The notes beneath the pieces were generated by a model that ran no database searches, was not told the DNA's origin, and worked only from the letters and a program-made list of their open reading frames with translations. From Strongylocentrotus droebachiensis (Eukaryota; Echinodermata; Echinoidea; Camarodonta; Strongylocentrotidae), in assembly GCA_035222895.1 (NCBI GenBank), contig JAVYIG010000701.1:62001-126000 (forward strand): a stretch of 64,000 bases of DNA, given 5' to 3'. The position numbers and the translations under genes were made by a program. Of the stretch, positions 1 to 15,080 are shown one piece after another (positions within the stretch are counted from its first letter, which is position 1; the number at the start of each line of letters is the position of its first letter).

Positions 1-1157
1 CGAATTTTGAAATTGTTCTCCATTAATTAATAATAGTAATTTATGCAAATTTTTTCCAAAAATAACAAAAATTGCTTCTTCTCCCTCATTTCTTGACCGA
101 TTTTGATTTGGTTTGCCTTATCTGGTAGAGCTAAATTTGGAACACTAAACTTCTACACAGAATTTTGAGATTTTGCTCCATTGATTATTTATGGTACTTT
201 ATGCAAATGAAATGAAATTATGTCCCTTCCAGGGCATCACATTTTTATTTTTTGACCAGTTCAAAAGTGTACCACGATATTTGTTGTTGCGAGATGCGGA
301 TGAGCACTACAATGTACGTCATTGACGTTCTGGTTTATCATATTGAATTGCGTTATGCAGGCGAGACCGCCGAGAGCGTTTCCCTTGTTTAATGAGATCG
401 CCGACCGAAGTTGGTGCAGCTATCTCCTCCTGAACCCTCCCCTCGGGGTACCCGTGCCCGGTGCCGTCGTCCGCGGGAGAGTCTACTCTGTCGAATTGGC
501 TATACTCCGCCCGAGGTCCTCCTCCGTGTCGACGTCCAGGGCGAAAACAGACGCGATATGCATAATGCAGGATATGCGTGACGACAGAGATACCTCATGG
601 ATATTCAACATAACATCCGTAGACACACGACCGATGACTATCCACTCACATTAAGTTGCGTATTAAATGCACGCTGAATGGGTATGACTTACCCCGTGTT
701 AGGTATCTTCCTATATGATATTCTCTATATAGACCGCGCCGTCGATCACACTCATTTCTTTGCAGTTCTCAAAGAGACACACAACAAATGACAAACCACT
801 CACATTATGTTGCGTATTAAATGCTCTATGCAAAGGGCGGGATCACCGAGAGTAAAGCGTCTTGCTATAGGATGTGCTTTAGGATGTGCTTTAGCGCTGC
901 ATGCACAAGCCACAGAGATACACACGAAGCTTCCCGTCCACGTCCTAACTTAGAGACCTATTTCCATCATTATTGCCGCGATTTTTATATAGTTTTCGTG
1001 AATGGAGGTATGAAATCAAAGCTTATTTTGTGATTATTACGGCCATGTATACAAAATTTTGATTATCATTTTCTAAAGGAAAGTTTTCACAAGAAAACCA
1101 TTGGACTGACAGTTCAGTCGCAAGCTGCCTTCAATCAACACGCAGTGCAGTGTGTGT

Positions 1158-1261
1158 GAGTTGAGATGAGCTTGCAGGAAGCTCCAACACCGGGACCGCG
1201 CCCGCAGGCGTCCGACGCCTGCGGCGCCGGTGTTGAGCTTCCTGCAAGCTCATCTCAACTC
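1158..1261. repeat. Long GC-rich hairpin (inverted repeat)
   Basis: A left arm starting GAGTTGAGATGAGCTTGCAG is repeated in reverse complement up to 1261, with one single-base bulge. The inner part folds again as CCGCAGGCGT / ACGCCTGCGG. Wider flanks (about 1050-1130 and 1390-1450) are also inversely related, so this is probably the core of a fold-back transposon. Confidence 0.85.
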
Positions 1262-1786
1262 ATTTGACACTTTGAAATTGTTATCTGTTGGTTTGCATCA
1301 TTATTGCCGCGATTTCAATATAGTTTCGTGAATAGATTTACGAAACCTGAGCTTAGAATTAGTAAAAATATTACTAATGTCTACGTTTTTAAACGACTGT
1401 CTGATTTTCTTGTGAAAATTTTACTTTGAAAAATGATTATCGAAATTCATGGTCAGAAATAATCACAATCTAGGTTCATTATGTTACAGTTCTTGCATCA
1501 AATCAATGCATGAAAACTTAGTTATTGAACTAGAAAAATGTTGTTTTTTTTTTAAATAGGCAATTATGAAGTAGGAAGCCTGAAACCTTAGCCTACTAAA
1601 CAAATCTCAACAAAGTGTAGGCCTATCCTTTTATGAATTAATAAAAAAGTAGCCCCAGAAAAAAGAGCCCCCGAAAGTTGAAAAAGTAGCCCCCGAAAAT
1701 TTCCCAAAAATTTGAAATGGAGCCTCCGAAATGAAAAACTTAATTTTTTGCCTGCGCCCCCCTCTAGAATCCCTCGGAATTCCGCG

Positions 1787-1990
1787 GGTCCTGAGTTGAG
1801 TGTATATATAATATAGGGTTGGGGTCCACAGGTTTCAAGGGGCCATAAACCCCCAAGAGCTCGGGGGTTACATTCTTCAAAGTTGGGGGGGGGGGGGGGG
1901 GGGGGGGAGAGATCAGATCGCAGCGGGTTGAGTGTATATATAATATAGGCGTGGGGTCCACAGGTTTCAAGGGGCCATAAACCCCCGAAA
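1787..1990. repeat. Two-copy 132-bp tandem repeat with 23-base G run
   Basis: The segment GTTGAGTGTATATATAATAT and what follows occurs at 1795 and 1927, a 132-bp period. Between the copies lies an unbroken G run (1885-1907). Confidence 0.8.
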
Positions 1991-2087
1991 GCTTGGGGGG
2001 TTTAGGCGTTTAATTAGGGTCAGATGAGCATGTTTTTAATACTTTATTTGTGACACTTGCGAGTCAGTAATTGGCGTGGGGTCAATA

Positions 2088-2341
2088 CGTAGAGTTGCGT
2101 AGTGTTGCGTACCAACTACGCTGGCCTACGTTACTATATGCTGAGGGACGGAAAGGGGTACGCAAGATGAACGAAAACAATTCAACATGTTTAATTTTTT
2201 TCGCGTACTTTCGGCGTAGAAATTTGACGCAGAAAGTACGCCTTTTTACGCAACACTACGCTACATGCCTACGCAACAGTACGCTACCCTACGCCAGATC
2301 GACAAAGCAGTAAAAGCTTTCCACACTACGGAACTCTACGC
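2088..2341. mobile_element. Fold-back element rich in the word CTACGC
   Basis: The left end CGTAGAGTTGCGTAGTGTTG mirrors the right end (reverse complement CGTAGAGTTCCGTAGTGT). The centre pairs GCGTACTTT with AAAGTACGC. It looks like a non-autonomous inverted-repeat element with no coding capacity. Confidence 0.6.
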
Positions 2342-2471
2342 AGTTCCAGTGGCTTAAAGAATAACTACCGGTACAGTTGGATCGTTTTTTTTATTTTTTT
2401 ATATAAGGCCAAATTTAAAAAAAAAACGGTTTGGCGTCCTGTTTTTTCGAAAAATGGGAAGGAGGAAGTCC

Positions 2472-3274
2472 TTTTTATGCCTCCGTTACGAAGTAGCCGG
2501 AGGCATTATGTTTTCGGGTTGTCCGTCGTCCGTCCGTACGTCCCGTTCTCGTGATCGCGTTATCTGAAGAACCGATCGATGGATTCCTGCCAAACTTTGG
2601 TCATGTATGTATCTTGCAGAGCCGATGAACTTATTAGATTTTGGGGTCACGAGGTCAAAGGTCAAAGGTCACAGGGCTCATTATGTATGCAAAAACAGCT
2701 CGTGATCGCGTTATCTCAAGAACCGATGGATGGATTCCTGCCAAACTTTGGTCATGTATGTATCTTGCAGAGTCGATGAACTGATTAGATTTTGGGGTCA
2801 CGAGGTCAAAGGTCACAGGGCTCATTATGTATGCAAAAACAGCTCGTGATCGCGTTATCTCAAGAAGTGATTGATGGATTCCTGCCAAACTTAGGTCATG
2901 TATGTATCTTGCAGAGCCAATGAACTAAGTAGATTCTTGGGTCATGAGGTCAAAGGTCAAAGGTCACAGGGCTCATTATGTATGCAAAAATAGCTTGTGA
3001 ACGCATTCTCATTAGAACTGACAGATGGATTACTATTTAACTCAGGACATCTTGCAGAGCCAATGAACTGAGTAGATTTTAGGGTTATGAGGTCAAAGAT
3101 CAAAGGGTCATATATGTATATGAGAAATTGCTTGTAATCACGATATTCTGAGAACCTGTTGGATGGATTACAATGAAACTTGAATTTGAAAAATTTCTTC
3201 TGTTTTGGTTTGTAAACTTGCTCTATGACGGAGGCATCATTTTCGACTGCGCGCAGTCGAAGTTCCATCTAGTT
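2472..3274 (+). mobile_element. Non-autonomous Helitron/Helentron-like element, copy 1
   Basis: The left end is TTTTTATGCCTCCGTTACGA, which contains a stem-loop (ATGCCTCCG ... CGGAGGCAT). The right end carries a palindrome close to TTCGACTGCGCGCAGTCGAA followed by TCCATCTAGTT. The core is ~150-bp tandem units starting near GTGATCGCGTTATCT, ending in more diverged units. Two other copies in the window share both ends exactly and stop at the same bases. The 3' hairpin just before CTAG, the absence of a target duplication and the internal tandem units fit Helitron/Helentron derivatives. No Rep/helicase is encoded. Confidence 0.7.
2652..2966 (+). promoter_or_regulatory. AGGTCA direct repeats (DR1-type nuclear receptor sites)
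   Basis: Three half-sites in a row, AGGTCAAAGGTCAAAGGTCA, occur at 2652-2671 and 2947-2966, with a double site at 2803-2815. AGGTCA-N-AGGTCA is the consensus bound by RXR, HNF4 and COUP-TF receptors. The sequence match is perfect; actual use as an enhancer is inference. Confidence 0.4.
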
Positions 3275-4598
3275 TTTTCTTTCAAAATGGCCGCTCGGTA
3301 CATTTTCCCTGACATTCGGGCTATTTTTCAAGATGGCGGCCGACAATTTTTTTTTTTCTTTTTTAAAATCAGAAATACATTTTAGCAGTGCTTTTCATGT
3401 TTTTTTTCTTCAAAAAAAAAAAAAAAAAAAAAAATAGGAGGCGGCCCCCAAATAGGAAGCAGGCGGGGACGCTGTTTTTTTTTTCTTTCAAAAAAAAAAA
3501 CCAAAAAAAATTCAAAAAAAAAAAAATAGGAGGCAGCCCCCAAAAAGTAAGCGGGCGGGGACGCAAAACATTTTTTTAATGGCCTGAATGGCAAATAAAG
3601 TTCTTGGTGGTTTTAATTTAGACAGTCTCTATATGTCTATTTACACCCCCCGCCCTCCTCTAGAATCCCGCGGATTTCCGCGGGTCCAGCTAGTACTTTA
3701 TATTATGTCAGTATTTTACTTAGCATTTAGCTGGGATAATTAAAATTCCCTGAGATTATTAAGATCCCATCCAAGTATTTTACTTTAGTTAGTAAGTAAC
3801 TGTATTAAAGGTAATACAAAGTTTTGGGAAATTTTGAAAATTGGGCAAATAGTGATTCTTTACAATTTTGATATATTTGAACGCCCCTGTGGATGTATTA
3901 TAAGCACTAGAAAATTGAGCCCCTGAAACACTTCTGCTGTTGAGAAAAATTAAATATTAAAATTTACTTTGCTCCTGGTAAATTTTGAAAAATATCAATC
4001 AGCGACTTTGGCCGTACAATGGTAGCTGCGACCATAAAAATCTCAGAATATGTAGTTGTGATAAATAATTTCCAAACAGTTGATTTTAGTCAAGAAACAT
4101 TGTTTTATAGCTTAATTAATATCTTGACCTTGAGAGGGAAATATACAACATAAAGAGTTTATTATTTACAATATCATAATTTAGACTCGAGTTCAACCGC
4201 GACAACGATCACTGAATATTTTAGGATCGCATATATGCTTCCAATATGTTCATTTGAACCAAATTCATGACCCGATAGGTCTGAGACCAGATGTTAAGTC
4301 ATAGATTAGGGGACAAGCCTAGTCCTGACTAGGTTTCATGTGTGAGTTTTCCCTATATATTGTTATTTAGTCCTGCCCAACAACCGGAGTAGCGGTCCAG
4401 CTGTTTGTGCTAATAATTTTATATTAATATCTTTCTTAAACAGAGACAGGTATTTTTATTGTGAAGTTTATCCCTGTGAGGAATATTTCAAGCTTGATTC
4501 AACAAGGAAACAAAGCATTTAAAGTCCAAAGTGAACTCTTTATTGTTGGTTTATAACAATTGCTCAAAACTATGGTGGCTTTGAAGGCGTGAAACTGA

Positions 4599-8911
<4,313 letters not shown>

Positions 8912-9264
8912 AGACCCTAATGATATCTTCCTTGTTGTATTTATACTTGTTTCTATGGTAATTTTTCATCGACAACCAAGCTTCAGAACCGCCTGACCCA
9001 ACCTTTTCTCTGATGATGTCTTACCTGCCAGCCATCCCCATTTTGGAGGATTGATTCCCTCTAAACTAATGCTACATTATGAACCCCAGATTTATCTCTT
9101 TCTTCTCGAAATTACATAAAAAGCATACAGGATACACTGCTCCCTAATTTTGCTTTGACAGATTCCTATTTTGTGGTTAGGAAGGTTGGGCTGTACTTCA
9201 TGAAAAATGAGCAAGGAGCTATAGCCACCAGAGCATTCATTGTCATAAAACTTACCATTGATGG

Positions 9265-9362
9265 TAACTTTGCCATCAATTGTAACTACCATGGAAACCT
9301 TGATTTTTTTAATTGGCTGTTGAGCCCTGTTATCATGGTAGTTCTCATTGATGGCAAAGTTA
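9265..9362 (+). repeat. Inverted repeat in the EFTUD2 3' UTR
   Basis: Arms 9265-9293 and 9334-9362 pair over 29 bp with two mismatches and a 40-base loop. In the mRNA this would be a stable double-stranded stem. Confidence 0.75.
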
Positions 9363-10003
9363 AAAAGTTTTATGCAATGTTGCCCAGCTCAATTATGAGG
9401 TACAATTCCCAACATCTCGCATATGGGTTAATTTGTTTTTAATGCTGTCTGGAAAATAAGTTATTCTAAAGGGCTTGATAATCACTTTGCCATCCTTAAA
9501 TTGGCAACACTCCTTCTGCTTGATTTCTTTTATATTCTACTGATAAAACATGAGTCTGAAATGAAATTGTATGAATTACACCTGTAGTGTATATTCCCAC
9601 AAAATATGTATATAATGTAGTGCCAATTTGCAAGGAGAAAGAAGATTTTGTAATTGATTATGTGTTGTAAATGTTGAACGATTCTAATGATCATTCCCTT
9701 TGACTATTTCAGTGTATTCTGTGCTAAAACACACACACTCAAATTGTTTTTGTTCTTTCTGCCTAGACATGTTGCATCATTGTGTATCATTCTAAATACA
9801 AATGATGATATTCCTATGTGTACTTCTTAACTGTTTGCCCTAATAACTGTCAAAAAAAAAAAATCTTCAGTTTCTTTACTGTAAATGATCTACATGTATG
9901 GTGACTGTGGCCCCTGAAATCTCTATGTCATGTTAAGAAATGTTTTGAAGTACAACATATTTCAAAGACAGTTTTGTTGAAATTGTACACAATTCCTGTA
10001 AAA

Positions 10004-10014
10004 AATAAAATAAA
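10004..10014 (+). terminator. Polyadenylation signals, EFTUD2
   Basis: Two overlapping AATAAA hexamers lie 1.1 kb after the EFTUD2 stop codon, in A-rich sequence. This is the first good signal downstream of the gene. Confidence 0.5.
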
Positions 10015-10247
10015 AATCTGTCAAATGCCACTGTACTGCGAGATGTCGAGTAGAAGTGACAAATATAAACATTTGCAGATACACCATGTTACCTAAAGCA
10101 TTGATTAACTACACCTAAACCAACACAACATAGGGGTATATGCAGATTTGAGCTTATCATTAAAACAAGATGGAAATGGGTCAAGATTTGATGTAATCAC
10201 AAATTTTAAATTATCCTTTCATTCATCCACAATGTATATCTCATTAA

Positions 10248-10618
10248 AGGGGAAGTCCACCCTCAAGAATAGCTGGTATTAATAAAAGCAGAAAAACAAG
10301 TGAAACAACATGAAAGTTTGAGCAATATTAGCAACACTTTGACTTTGAGGTCCTCTCCAATTTGCTCTGTGCACAACATTTCTTAAAATGTCATTTTCTT
10401 AGTTATTGATGACAGAGAAGATTTGTTTGATACAGGGGTCTTGTAAAAAAACATAATTGCAATAATTATAATTAGGGTGCATGTAGTTTTGTACGATTAG
10501 AAAAAATTCTTACGGGCAAAAATAGCAATTTTTGATTAAAATTATTTTTCGCTGACTATTTCTCTCATTTTTCTGCTTTTATTAAAACCAACGAAAATCA
10601 GGGGATTTTCCCTTCAAA
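10248..10618. mobile_element. MITE with GGGGAAGTCCACCCTC-type ends
   Basis: The left end GGGGAAGTCCACCCTC..TTAATAAAAGCAGAAAAA is mirrored by TTTTTCTGCTTTTATTAAAA..GGGGATTTTCCC on the right. The outermost bases match imperfectly and the inner ~18 bp well. Non-coding. Confidence 0.65.
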
Positions 10619-10711
10619 TAAATTACATTCCAAGAACCTAGTTACCACTAAATGGAACTATTTAAGCATTTAATGTTACCCCACTTCACTGTAGGGTATT
10701 TATTTATTTGT

Positions 10712-11357
10712 TAACGGGAAATACAACCTTGATAGCACACTGCTCTAGAGGTAAACCAGAAAAATCAGAGAAGTAGACTGGTGAAAGTTTGAATGAAATT
10801 GGACAACAATGAGAAAGTTATGATTTGAAAGATGTAATCATTATAGGTATGGGCTCTTAAAAATGGCTGAATCGTTAATGTCTCCGATATGTAGTTGCGG
10901 ATAACTTTTCCAATTTTTTCGAACACAGAAAATGACTAAAATTTTAAATTTTTCAAAAATGTATGACTTGGGACGGTCTTTTCTTTTTAGATGACCTATA
11001 ATGATATGCTATCCATAATATAATGTGAGTAGTGCCCCAAGGGAGAAAGCACCTAGGAGAAAAACAGAAATTAATTATATGTTTGTACACAAAAAATGGG
11101 AGAGTTATCTGTGACTGCTTCACAATCCACTGACCAAACTTCCAATTTGAGAATGACATAGATTTAGTGATCTCATAATTCAAGCATTCATAACTTTCTT
11201 ATTTTTCTTTCGTTAGTTCGTGTCTCCTTAGATTAAGATTAGTGTATCTATTCTTGATCTTTGTGATCTGATTTATTTCAAACTTTCGCCATTTTGTTTA
11301 TCCTATTTTTTCTGCTTTCATATATATGATCTTATAACAAGGGTTGGAATGCCCATT
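10712..11357. mobile_element. MITE-like element with imperfect inverted ends
   Basis: The left end GGGAAATACAACCTTGATAG resembles the reverse complement of the right end (GGGCATTCCAACCCTTGTTA). The interior resembles 10248-10618 in style (AGTTTGAATGAAATTGGACA). Non-coding. Confidence 0.5.
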
Positions 11358-11979
11358 GAAATTTACTGTGATTTGATGTGAGCAAATCCAAGATATTTGG
11401 TCATTGGGATCCCCAATCTTTGTAAAGTTTTATGGTACTATGAATATAAGTTGACTCCAAAAATATCATGATGTTTAATGTTACTCCATATTTCTCTTTG
11501 TAATCTATTTCTGGTGCAGCAGATGTACGTTTTAGGTAATTATCCAACATAAACAAGATGTACTTTCACATAAAGCATGTACACTTCAAATGGAATTGAA
11601 GATAAAGAAAGTCTGCAAAATCAATGCCTGGATTAATTTTCTTGCAGTAATCAATATTTGTTTTTATTAGAAGATATTTTCACCTGAGCTTTGCTTGTAG
11701 CGATTCTACCATGGCCTTCCACGGAAGTTTTTTTTTGGTTTATCTGTAGTGAGCATTATCAGCTCATAATTGTATATTTTACTTGTTAATGATCATAATA
11801 ATGTGCATGTATACTGTGCAAATGTACATGCATAGGAAGTTGAGCATACATTGAATTGATGTAAATAAATATTTTGACTCTTTTGAATCCTGTGTACAAG
11901 TTTTGTGTTTTGTTTTCTGTTTAGTTTTATAAAATATAGTACATGTACATGAATGACTTTGGAATCTCCCTATTGTAAT

Positions 11980-12130
11980 TTATTGAATTGAACTGATAAT
12001 GGTTTTATTGAGAATAAAAGAACAACAATGCATCGCGGCCTACAAGGCCGAATTGGGCAATGTTTTACAAATGTAAAATACAATATATAAAAACAATCAT
12101 ATCAAATAACATCAAAATTAATGAACTGAA
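11980..12130 (-). mobile_element. 3' tail of a LINE, minus strand
   Basis: It reads ATTGAATTGAACTGATAATG then a TTTTATTGAGAATAAAAG stretch. This is the reverse complement of a non-LTR element tail ending in AATTC-type simple repeats, as at 22800 for the intact + strand LINE. Only the last ~150 bp is visible. Confidence 0.5.
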
Positions 12131-12224
12131 CTTGAATGAGTAAATTGTTGAAAATAATATTTAACTTTAAAATTCTTATTTCTTATTATTTTATCTCCCT
12201 AACTAATTTTATATAAAAAGGAGA

Positions 12225-12370
12225 TGAAGAAAAGTGAAGAAGAACATGATGATGATGATGGTGTAGAGTAAAGAAAGAAAAGAAAAGAGGATGGTAAGAT
12301 TAAGAAGAGGATGAAGAGGAAGAAGAAGAGAAAAAGTATAAGAGAAGGAGGAAGAAAAGAAGAAGAAGAT
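12225..12370 (+). repeat. GAA/GAAGA purine-rich tract
   Basis: About 145 bp are almost pure A/G on the + strand, with a short GATGATGAT run. A similar purine tract follows at 12600-12710. Confidence 0.85.
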
Positions 12371-12820
12371 TCAAGTGGGGATAGTAAGATGATAGACAGA
12401 GGGTAGTGCGAATAGTAACACTATCATAAGGTATCGATATCAATATTCAAGCATTACACATTATACAAACTACAAATGATAGAGGCAAAGTTATGTAGAA
12501 AATAAATACTTATATGACAAATTGTACGAATCAAAAATTTACTCTAGGTAATATATAGCTACTCTAAGGAAAAGGTTATAACGTTTCATCCAGACTATAA
12601 GAAAGGAGAACCATATGAAGAAGCAAAAGCAGAAGGAGAAAGAGGATTGAGAAGTAAGGATAAGGGTGAGATGAAGAAAGGAGAGTAGAAGTGGTAGAGG
12701 AAGAGGAGACAACTGTGACATTGGCCATGGAAGATAATTTCAGTCATTTAAACAATTACAAATAAATGGTTAACACAGATTTTTAACGGTACAGAAGATG
12801 TAGTGATTCTATTATAAAGA

Positions 12821-12866
12821 TATACTGGGGTCTAATCTTTGTATACAAAGATTAGACCCCAGTATA
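12821..12866. repeat. Perfect 46-bp palindrome
   Basis: TATACTGGGGTCTAATCTTT + GTA is followed at once by its exact reverse complement, with no loop. The 23-bp arms have no mismatch. Confidence 0.95.
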
Positions 12867-14334
12867 AATATAAAAGTGGTATACCGGTATGTAAAAAAAT
12901 ATATAATAATCTGCATAAAAATTTGATTCATACATTGTGTGTATCAGTAATTGAAACCATAGTTTGCCTTCAAGTATTGCACTGATGGGATTACATCACA
13001 ACTATAATATTGGTAGTATTAAAAAACATTTTTTTCTTGTTAACTAGAATTGTAGATGCGTATAAGTGATGGTATGGGGCTGTTTTTCACTCTGTTTGTT
13101 CGGCAACGTAGTTCAGGTAATTTCTTAGCATGTCTAAGAACTCTTTACTGAGTAATCTAGGGTAAGATGTTCTTTAATTGGTTCCTGGAAATACTTTTTC
13201 CAATGAAAGATGTGCACAGCGAATGTCTTTTTTGCTCAAGTGTTTCCATATCAAAGCAGGTAAGAACGTTCTGATAAGTTGTAAACCGAGCATCAACGAT
13301 GATCCGGAGGGCTTGCTTTTTGATTGATTGATTTTTTTTGTTGATTTTTATTATTATTATTTTTTTTTGGGGGGTGGGGGTGGGGGACAGTGTTCTAAAA
13401 ACAATGTTTTATGTCAGGGAAATGATGCTAATTGTCATAACAAAAATCAAAAAACGCGGAGCTAACACTTACCATTGGCGCTTGTGCAGATGTCTCTTTA
13501 AACTTTACACTAATTAGCCAGTTACCTGTCCTAGTTTTGATTTGTTATCTTTAACATTGTTTTGCTAACTTAAAAGATAACATTGTTTTCATAATATGAC
13601 CCCATAATTTAAATATGGAGATTCCCAAGTTATCCGCACGCTAGATTTATAAAAAAAATCAGAATACCACCCCAGTCTCCTATTTTTGAGTTAGTACGTC
13701 GTGGTGTAACAAATGACTTGCGTCTTGTATAAAAGTATGAAAAATATTGACTAACTTCCCCTAACTAAGGCCAGGAAGATGCTAAGGCCTAAATAAAAAA
13801 AAGTTGTATTGCCCTTTAAGTGCCAAAACATGCAGGGTCTGTCAGTGGGAAATCTTTTTTTTTTTAAACTTTTTTTTTAAAACTCCCTCTTTGGGCTGAT
13901 ATTTCTCAGTTTTGAAAACTTTTTTAAAAAGCCGACTATAGATTTCAAATTGTTTGGGTCGGTCGCAAAGCCGGCAATATACAACGTTTTTTAAAGGCCT
14001 AATACATAGCCGAAGCAGGGTTGACCAAAAAAAAAAATCAAGATTTTAAAATTGTGGTTTTAATTGCCTCCTATATTCATGAGATAGATTCCAAAGAATT
14101 TTAACAAATAAATTAATACCCCGGTATGGATTTTAACCTGATTTTAACGCTATAACAGGACAGTGAAATTTATCCCAATCTCTTGCATATGTTTCAAATG
14201 AAAAATGATTTTAGAATTTCCTCTTATACCACAATATAAGTGAACTAATCCTTAAAGTAATAGATTTGTTTAAAAAAAAGGATATCAGAAAAAAAGAATG
14301 AAGAGAAACAGAACCGGGTATGTACAGAAAATGC

Positions 14335-14339
14335 AAAAA
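14335..14339 (-). terminator. Pol III terminator of tRNA-Thr
   Basis: TTTTT on the minus strand lies 9-13 nt after the tRNA 3' end, the usual pol III stop. Confidence 0.6.
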
Positions 14340-14347
14340 TGATTCAA

Positions 14348-14419
14348 GGCACCGCCCGGATTTGAACCGGGGATCTCCTGTTTACTAGACAGGCGCTTTA
14401 CCAACTAAGCCACGGCGCC
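14348..14419 (-). tRNA. tRNA-Thr (AGU anticodon)
   Basis: Read on the minus strand, this 72-nt sequence folds as a full cloverleaf. The acceptor stem GGCGCCG pairs with CGGTGCC (one G-U). The D arm is GTGGCTTAGTTGGTAAAGC, the anticodon stem CCTGT/ACAGG encloses CTAGTAA (anticodon AGT), and the T arm is CCCGG TTCAAAT CCGGG. The A and B boxes are intact, there is no intron, and the CCA end is not encoded. A run of T on the minus strand (about 14335-14339) just past the 3' end can end pol III transcription. The sequence closely matches animal tRNA-Thr(AGU). Confidence 0.95.
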
Positions 14420-15009
14420 GCACGAGTGATGAGGTAAACTTTGTGTATATGAAACCTATTTAATACTAGTAATAGACTATTCCACACTCTAAAAGGGTTG
14501 TTGACAAAAATACTAACTGAATATATATATAAAAAGAGATATTTTGTCATGAACTATAGATATTTCATTTGAAAAATTATTATAAAAATAGAATTTTACA
14601 TTTTTGGAATCTATTAATGCTTCGATTGACTAAATGCAAGATATAATGTTTAAAACATTTCCCTCTAAAAATGAGTTTAGCCATTACACGGATGCCATAG
14701 TGATCCTACTGGCCTTGTCAAATATCGAATACAGATCAATCGTCTATCGCCATTAATGCGTTCACAACGTATACACGGAACGATCATTGTAGTAACTCAC
14801 TAAAATTATCGTTTCTCTACACGGTAATTTTGCGTGCTAGTTCGAGATCGAGTGAGCTCGATGAGTGATGATATTTTGACTTGGTAAATACACTCGAAAC
14901 CATTCTTAGCTTTAGAGGCCTTCTTCATCTAAAAAGCAGAGTGGCATACAGTTGGAGTGTTGACTTTAAAATTCCCAAACCTACAAGATAGAAAGAGGAA
15001 TTTATTCAC
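14420..15009 (+). promoter_or_regulatory. CATIP 5' flank: presumed promoter and 5' UTR
   Basis: This is about 590 bp between the tRNA gene and the CATIP start codon. No TATA box or clear initiator was identified. An in-frame TAG at 14989-14991 closes the reading frame before the first ATG. The promoter role is inferred from position only, and extra 5' non-coding exons cannot be ruled out. Confidence 0.3.
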
Positions 15010-15080
15010 ATGATGGACGTACTTGGTGCGCTGGACGGGCCGTCGGGACTGCAACTTGCCCCAGAGGATGAGGCGAGCGG
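15010..15080 (+). CDS. CATIP: CATIP exon 1 (start codon)
   Basis: The exon encodes MMDVLGALDGPSGLQLAPED and EAS, plus two bases of a glycine codon, then donor GTAAGT. It was chosen as the first exon because the leftover GG joins exactly with the C of exon 2 (phase 2), an in-frame TAG lies upstream at 14989, and the resulting protein length fits the family. The N-terminus is poorly conserved, so this is the least secure exon. Confidence 0.75.

Larger units (their letters stand above)
8912..10020 (+). other. EFTUD2: EFTUD2 3' UTR (extent inferred)
   Basis: This is non-coding sequence after the EFTUD2 stop. Two overlapping AATAAA signals (10004-10009 and 10009-10014) mark the likely 3' end. It contains an inverted repeat (9265-9293 with 9334-9362). 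A later AATAAA at 11864 could give a longer form. The end point is inferred from the signals alone. Confidence 0.55.
10021..14347. other. Intergenic region between EFTUD2 and tRNA-Thr/CATIP
   Basis: No protein exon was recognised. It contains two inverted-repeat elements (10248-10618, 10712-11357), a LINE tail (11980-12130), a GAA-rich purine tract (12225-12370), a perfect palindrome (12821-12866), short G/T tracts (13330-13390) and otherwise unremarkable AT-rich sequence. Confidence 0.6.

Noticed and set aside
322..654. 110-codon open frame in a GC-rich stretch
   Set aside because: No recognisable domain or splice context. The surrounding sequence has direct repeats (TTGCGTATTAAATGC at about 657 and 811), so it is more likely repeat DNA.
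3369..3594. Three overlapping frames on both strands
   Set aside because: They are Phe- or Lys-rich translations of poly-A/T runs.
11864..11869. AATAAA as the main EFTUD2 poly(A) signal
   Set aside because: It would require a 2.9-kb 3' UTR through two MITEs. The double signal at 10004-10014 is nearer. Kept only as a possible alternative.
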